Source: an uncultured Azohydromonas sp.
Lineage (GTDB): Bacteria > Pseudomonadota > Gammaproteobacteria > Burkholderiales > Burkholderiaceae_C
Direction of reading: 5' to 3'
Assembly: GCF_937926365.1 (NCBI RefSeq)
Contig: NZ_CALAOH010000066.1
Location: 1-30,981, forward strand
Length of the DNA: 30,981 bases
This document shows, in pieces, positions 28,333-30,981 of the stretch; position 1 is the stretch's first letter; every line of letters begins with the position of its first letter. Both the position numbers and the translations under genes were made by a program. The notes beneath the pieces are model-generated. The model made no database searches and was not told the DNA's origin. It saw only the letters and a list, made by a program, of their open reading frames with translations.

Positions 28333-28394
28333 TGCATGACGCATGGGCCCATGCGTGGCGCGCATGGCGCCTTGCGTCATGCGCATGTCATGCG
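28333..28394. promoter_or_regulatory. Dense cluster of CATGCG/CGCATG palindromes upstream of aspA
   Basis: The 62-bp stretch contains the perfect 18-bp palindrome ACGCATGGGCCCATGCGT (28338-28355) and the perfect 15-bp palindrome GCGCATGTCATGCGC (28380-28394). It also has inverted GCATGACGCA (28333-28342) and TGCGTCATGC (28372-28381), plus CATGCGCATG (28377-28386). It lies between the sigma-54 activator stop (28471) and aspA (28203), so it could be a multi-site operator for aspA, a termination/processing structure or a mobile-element trace. Confidence 0.55.
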
Positions 28395-28470
28395 CGGGAT
28401 GCGCAAGGTGGCCCACTCCGGCGCCTTGCCGCTGCCGCCGCGAGGGATTGGTACTTTCCCTAGGTAACGC

Positions 28471-30186
28471 TCAGAGCAGCCCAAGCTTCTTGAGCCGGTA
28501 CGCCATCTGCGGCCGCGTCAGGCCGAGCACCCGCGCGGCCTCGGCCACGTTGTAGCGGGCCTCCTGCAGCGCCTGCGCGTAGCGGGCCTTGTCCGTCCCG
28601 GCCGAGGGCTTCGGGGCCTGGGCCGGAGCCGCCGTGGCGAGGTGGCCGGATTCATCGAGGCCCACGCCGTGGCCCGGCGCCTCGCCGCTGCGGAAGAGGT
28701 GGTGCACATCGATGGGCTCGTCCGGATTGGCCAGGATCACCGCCCGCTCCACCAGGTTCTGCAGTTCGCGCACGTTGCCGGGGAAGTCGTACTGCACCAG
28801 CGTGCGCACCGCGCGCGGCGTGAAGCCCGGCACCCGGCGCCCATGCAGCGCGCCGTAGCGGCGCAGGAAGGCCTCCATCAGCAGCGGGATGTCGTCGCGC
28901 CGCTCCCTGAGCGGCGGCAGCTGGATGGGGAACACGTTGAGGCGGAACAGCAGGTCCTCGCGGAAGCGCCCGGCCGCCACTTCCTGGCGCAGGTCCACGT
29001 TGCTGGCCGCCACCACGCGCACGTCCACCGCGATCTCGCGCGTGCCGCCCACGCGCTCGATCACGCGCTCCTGCAGCGCGCGCAAGAGCTTGCCCTGCGC
29101 CACCAGGCTCAGCGACGCGATCTCGTCCAGGAACAGCGTGCCGCGCTGCGCGCGCTCGAAGCGCCCGGGCCGCGAGGCGTTGGCGCCGGTGTAGGCGCCG
29201 CGCTCCACGCCGAAGAGCTCGGCCTCGATCAGCGAGTCGGGAATGGCCGCGCAGTTGAGCGCGACGAAGGGTTGGCCATGGCGCGGGCTGATGCGGTGCA
29301 GCGTGCGCGCGAAGAGCTCCTTGCCCACGCCCGAGGCGCCGGTGAAGAGCACGGTGGCCGTGGTGGGCGCCACGCGCTCGATGAGGTGGCGCGCGGCGCT
29401 GAAGGCCGCCGAGATGCCGATGGGCTCGCCCTCGCGCTCGGCCTGCGTCATGGCCTCGGGCAACTCGGGCCGCACCGCCACCTGCAGCCGGCGCCGCACG
29501 CTTTGCGCCGAGGCCTCGGGTTCGAAGAAGCGCAGGTCTTCCTCGGCGTCGTCCCACTGGTCCGCCGGCTTGCCCACGATGCGGCAGACCTCGTGGCCCA
29601 TGGAGCGGCACTCCACCTCGCGGAACAGCACCCGCTTGCCCATGAAGGCGCTGGCGTAGCCGCTGGCGTAGCCCACCAGCATCCAGCACGCCGGCTCGGT
29701 GCCGATGCCGAAGGCGGCGATGTGCTCGTCGTCCTCCACCGAGTCGAACCACAGGTGCTCGGAATGGAACTCGCCCCGCGCGATGTCGAACTCGAAGCGC
29801 AGCGTCTGCGGCCGCACCATGCCCGAGAGCGCGTGCATGCGCGGGCCGGCCTCGAAGGCGTTGGCGGGGTTGCCATCGGGCCAGTTGCGCCGCACCAGGC
29901 CCGCGTCGCGCGCGCCGGCGCTGTAGCCCACGCGCGTGAACAGCGAGCGCGCTTGCGCCTGGCCGGTGCTGGCGATCAGCTCGCGCCGCAACATGCCGTA
30001 GGTGGTGGCACGCAGCAGCAGCATGCGCTGGTCCTCCAGCCAGATGCGGCCGTCGCCGGGCGAGAAACGCAGGCTCTCCGACAGCTCGCGCACGGTAGGG
30101 CTGGCGCCGGCGTCCAGGTCCGCATCGGTGAGCGCGTCACCGGGCCGCAACTGGCTCAGGCGCAGGCGGGGAACAGGCGTTTTCAT
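28471..30186 (-). CDS. XylR/DmpR-type sigma-54 activator of aromatic catabolism
   Basis: A 571-residue one-component activator. The XylR_N-type sensor (~8-130; RELSESLRFSPGDGRIWLEDQRMLLLR, then RLMG-like GYSAGARDA) is followed by a V4R-type region (~140-205) with GHEVCRIVG. A short linker leads to the AAA+ domain: Walker A GASGVGKE near 281, the GAYTGA loop near 330, TLFLDEIASL, and FPGNVRELQN. A Fis-type HTH closes the protein (YNVAEAARVLGLTRPQMAYRLKKL). Such proteins bind phenols or other aromatics directly and then activate RpoN promoters. It diverges from the cytochrome operon and shares a 244-bp region holding a sigma-54 promoter and TTGATCAA-type sites. One site lies only 18 bp from its own start, suggesting autoregulation. 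The effector is not shown; 4-alkylphenols are inferred from the neighbour. Confidence 0.9.
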   Translation of the reverse strand: MKTPVPRLRLSQLRPGDALTDADLDAGASPTVRELSESLRFSPGDGRIWLEDQRMLLLRATTYGMLRRELIASTGQAQARSLFTRVGYSAGARDAGLVRRNWPDGNPANAFEAGPRMHALSGMVRPQTLRFEFDIARGEFHSEHLWFDSVEDDEHIAAFGIGTEPACWMLVGYASGYASAFMGKRVLFREVECRSMGHEVCRIVGKPADQWDDAEEDLRFFEPEASAQSVRRRLQVAVRPELPEAMTQAEREGEPIGISAAFSAARHLIERVAPTTATVLFTGASGVGKELFARTLHRISPRHGQPFVALNCAAIPDSLIEAELFGVERGAYTGANASRPGRFERAQRGTLFLDEIASLSLVAQGKLLRALQERVIERVGGTREIAVDVRVVAASNVDLRQEVAAGRFREDLLFRLNVFPIQLPPLRERRDDIPLLMEAFLRRYGALHGRRVPGFTPRAVRTLVQYDFPGNVRELQNLVERAVILANPDEPIDVHHLFRSGEAPGHGVGLDESGHLATAAPAQAPKPSAGTDKARYAQALQEARYNVAEAARVLGLTRPQMAYRLKKLGLL

Positions 30187-30203
30187 TTCATCATGGTCAT
30201 GAA

Positions 30204-30283
30204 TTGATCATCAATTATTGATCAAGTGGTGTCTGGTTGATCAATCTCAAGCACCCAACGTTTGACTCAAGTCATTGATTCAA
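30204..30283 (+). promoter_or_regulatory. Array of TTGATCAA-type activator half-sites
   Basis: Five related sites lie in 80 bp: TTGATCA (30204-30210), TTGATCAA (30218-30225), TTGATCAA (30237-30244), TTGACTCAA (30262-30270) and TTGATTCAA (30275-30283). XylR/DmpR/MopR-class activators are known to bind inverted repeats close to TTGATCAATTGATCAA. Relative to the predicted start near 30336 the two upstream groups sit at about -90 to -130, normal for enhancer sites. The stretch is markedly AT-rich against its surroundings. Confidence 0.65.
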
Positions 30284-30309
30284 AACGGCATATGGGTTTG
30301 GACGCGTTC

Positions 30310-30325
30310 TGGCACCGTGCTTGCG
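30310..30325 (+). promoter_or_regulatory. Sigma-54 promoter of the cytochrome operon
   Basis: TGGCACCGTGCTTGCG has the exact TGGCAC-N5-TTGC consensus, with GG at 30311-30312 and GC at 30323-30324. Transcription should begin near 30336, giving a ~95-nt leader before the ATG at 30431. The divergent activator is the evident candidate for control. Confidence 0.8.
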
Positions 30326-30430
30326 AAATGGGTCCCGAGGCCGGCAGCAACGACCGGCCGCCAACGACACGAAGGAGACAGCCCCGGGCTCCGGGTTCCT
30401 GCGCGCCTTCGTCCAGAACCGGAGACCCTG

Positions 30431-30769
30431 ATGGATCGACGCCTTCCCCGCGGGCACCGCCTGCTTCCCCTGCTGGGCCTGCTGCTCGGCGGCAGCGTGC
30501 TCGCGCAGCCCGCACCCTCCTCGATGGAAACCCAGGCCCGTGCCCAGCGCTTCTACGCCCAGGTGTGCGCCCGTTGCCACGAGACCGGCATCGGCCCCGT
30601 GATCACCGGCCGCAACCTGCCCGCGGCCTTCTACGTCGCCATGGCGCGCAGCGGCCGAAACGCCATGCCGGCCTTCCGCGTCTCGGACATCGACGACGCC
30701 ACGCTGCAGGCACTGGGCGAATACCTGGCCGCGACGCCGGCCCAGGCCGCGCAAGGAGCAAAGCAATGA
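30431..30769 (+). CDS. Cytochrome c subunit of a p-cresol methylhydroxylase-type enzyme
   Basis: A 112-residue periplasmic monohaem cytochrome c. A signal peptide spans residues 1-25 (LLPLLGLLLGGSVLA before QP). The haem motif is C46-A-R-C49-H50, followed by TGIGPVITGRNLPAAFYVAMARSGRNAMPAFRVSDIDDATLQALGEYL, with Met79 as likely axial ligand. This order (GIGPV-G-R-LP ... AMPAF ... DD-L ... EYL) is that of PchC, the cytochrome subunit of p-cresol methylhydroxylase and of the 4-ethylphenol and eugenol hydroxylases. The flavin subunit would be expected further downstream, outside the window. The stop overlaps the next ATG (ATGA). Confidence 0.8.
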   Translation: MDRRLPRGHRLLPLLGLLLGGSVLAQPAPSSMETQARAQRFYAQVCARCHETGIGPVITGRNLPAAFYVAMARSGRNAMPAFRVSDIDDATLQALGEYLAATPAQAAQGAKQ

Positions 30770-30981
30770 ACGGCCGCCGCTCCGTGCTCCAGGCCCTGGC
30801 CGCCAGCGCCTCGCTGGCGGGCCTGCGCGTCTCCGCCGCCCCGGCCGAGGCCGTTGCGCAGGCACCGGCCGTCGAAGCTTCCGCCGTGCCGGCGCGGGTG
30901 CTGCCGCTGCTGGGCGGCGGCGCGCTGGACGAGGCCTTCCTCGACGGCGTGGCCCAGGCCGTGCGGACGCAGGGCACCGCG
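30766..30981 (+). CDS. Exported protein of unknown function, 3' end outside window
   Basis: Seventy-two codons are visible from an ATG overlapping the cytochrome stop, with AAGGAG ~8 bp upstream, so it is the second gene of the operon. The N-terminus GRRSVLQALAASASLAGLRVSAAPA is a signal peptide with a twin-arginine look. Then come an Ala/Val/Pro-rich linker and VLPLLGGGALDEAFLDGVAQAVR. I recognise no family. In the p-cresol cluster of Pseudomonas an uncharacterised gene, pchX, lies between pchC and pchF, so by position this could be a counterpart, but that is only inference. It does not start like a flavoprotein subunit. Confidence 0.7.
   Translation, partial: MNGRRSVLQALAASASLAGLRVSAAPAEAVAQAPAVEASAVPARVLPLLGGGALDEAFLDGVAQAVRTQGTA

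Overview
This 31-kb window is very GC-rich, with compact gene spacing and strong G/C bias at third codon positions. Gene content suggests a betaproteobacterium of the Burkholderiales, most likely Comamonadaceae-like: a DctB/DctD-type two-component system beside gltIJKL, a XylR/DmpR-type sigma-54 activator, DUF1176, DUF3606 and TauE proteins, and GTCATTCCCGC-type intergenic repeats. The genus is an inference. No rRNA, tRNA, CRISPR array or complete insertion sequence was seen.

Left part (1-5100). A minus-strand fragment with an FGGY-kinase-like C-terminus overlaps the start of another gene at the window edge and abuts a plus-strand TPR regulator that lacks its N-terminal half; this looks like a rearrangement scar. 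Then come an EamA-type permease, a TauE/SafE permease, a decayed short-chain dehydrogenase remnant, and an intact kduD-like dehydrogenase with a tandem pair of LacI-type operator-like palindromes in its promoter.

Acidic amino acid module (4900-13163). Order: gltI-type binding protein, periplasmic type II asparaginase, gltJ and gltK permeases, gltL ATPase, sensor kinase, sigma-54 response regulator. A well-formed -24/-12 promoter lies in front of gltI. About 100-150 bp upstream of its start point are two CGG-N4-CCG palindromes 42 bp apart, suited to be enhancer sites for the cluster's own response regulator. The layout resembles the AauR/AauS acidic amino acid system of Pseudomonas: the asparaginase would release Asp/Glu in the periplasm, the ABC transporter would import it, and the two-component system would sense it. 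Intergenic repeats of two families sit on both sides of the asparaginase gene.

Middle part (13164-24300). A 700-bp gene-poor stretch with several hairpins and a CRP-like palindrome precedes a lytic transglycosylase. Then come a DUF3606 protein, an uncharacterised lipoprotein, a DUF1176 protein, a Tat-exported sulfatase, divergently transcribed glgX (glycogen debranching), a cupin protein and a methyl-accepting chemotaxis protein.

Right part (24300-30981). On the minus strand are an aldo/keto reductase, a DAACS-family dicarboxylate/glutamate symporter, aspartate ammonia-lyase with an unusual palindrome cluster upstream, and a XylR/DmpR-type sigma-54 activator. Divergent from the activator are a sigma-54 promoter, an array of TTGATCAA-type enhancer half-sites, a p-cresol-methylhydroxylase-type cytochrome c and the start of a translationally coupled exported protein. 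This is the beginning of a probable 4-alkylphenol oxidation operon that continues past the window. aspA and the symporter give a second acidic amino acid/C4-dicarboxylate module (aspartate to fumarate).
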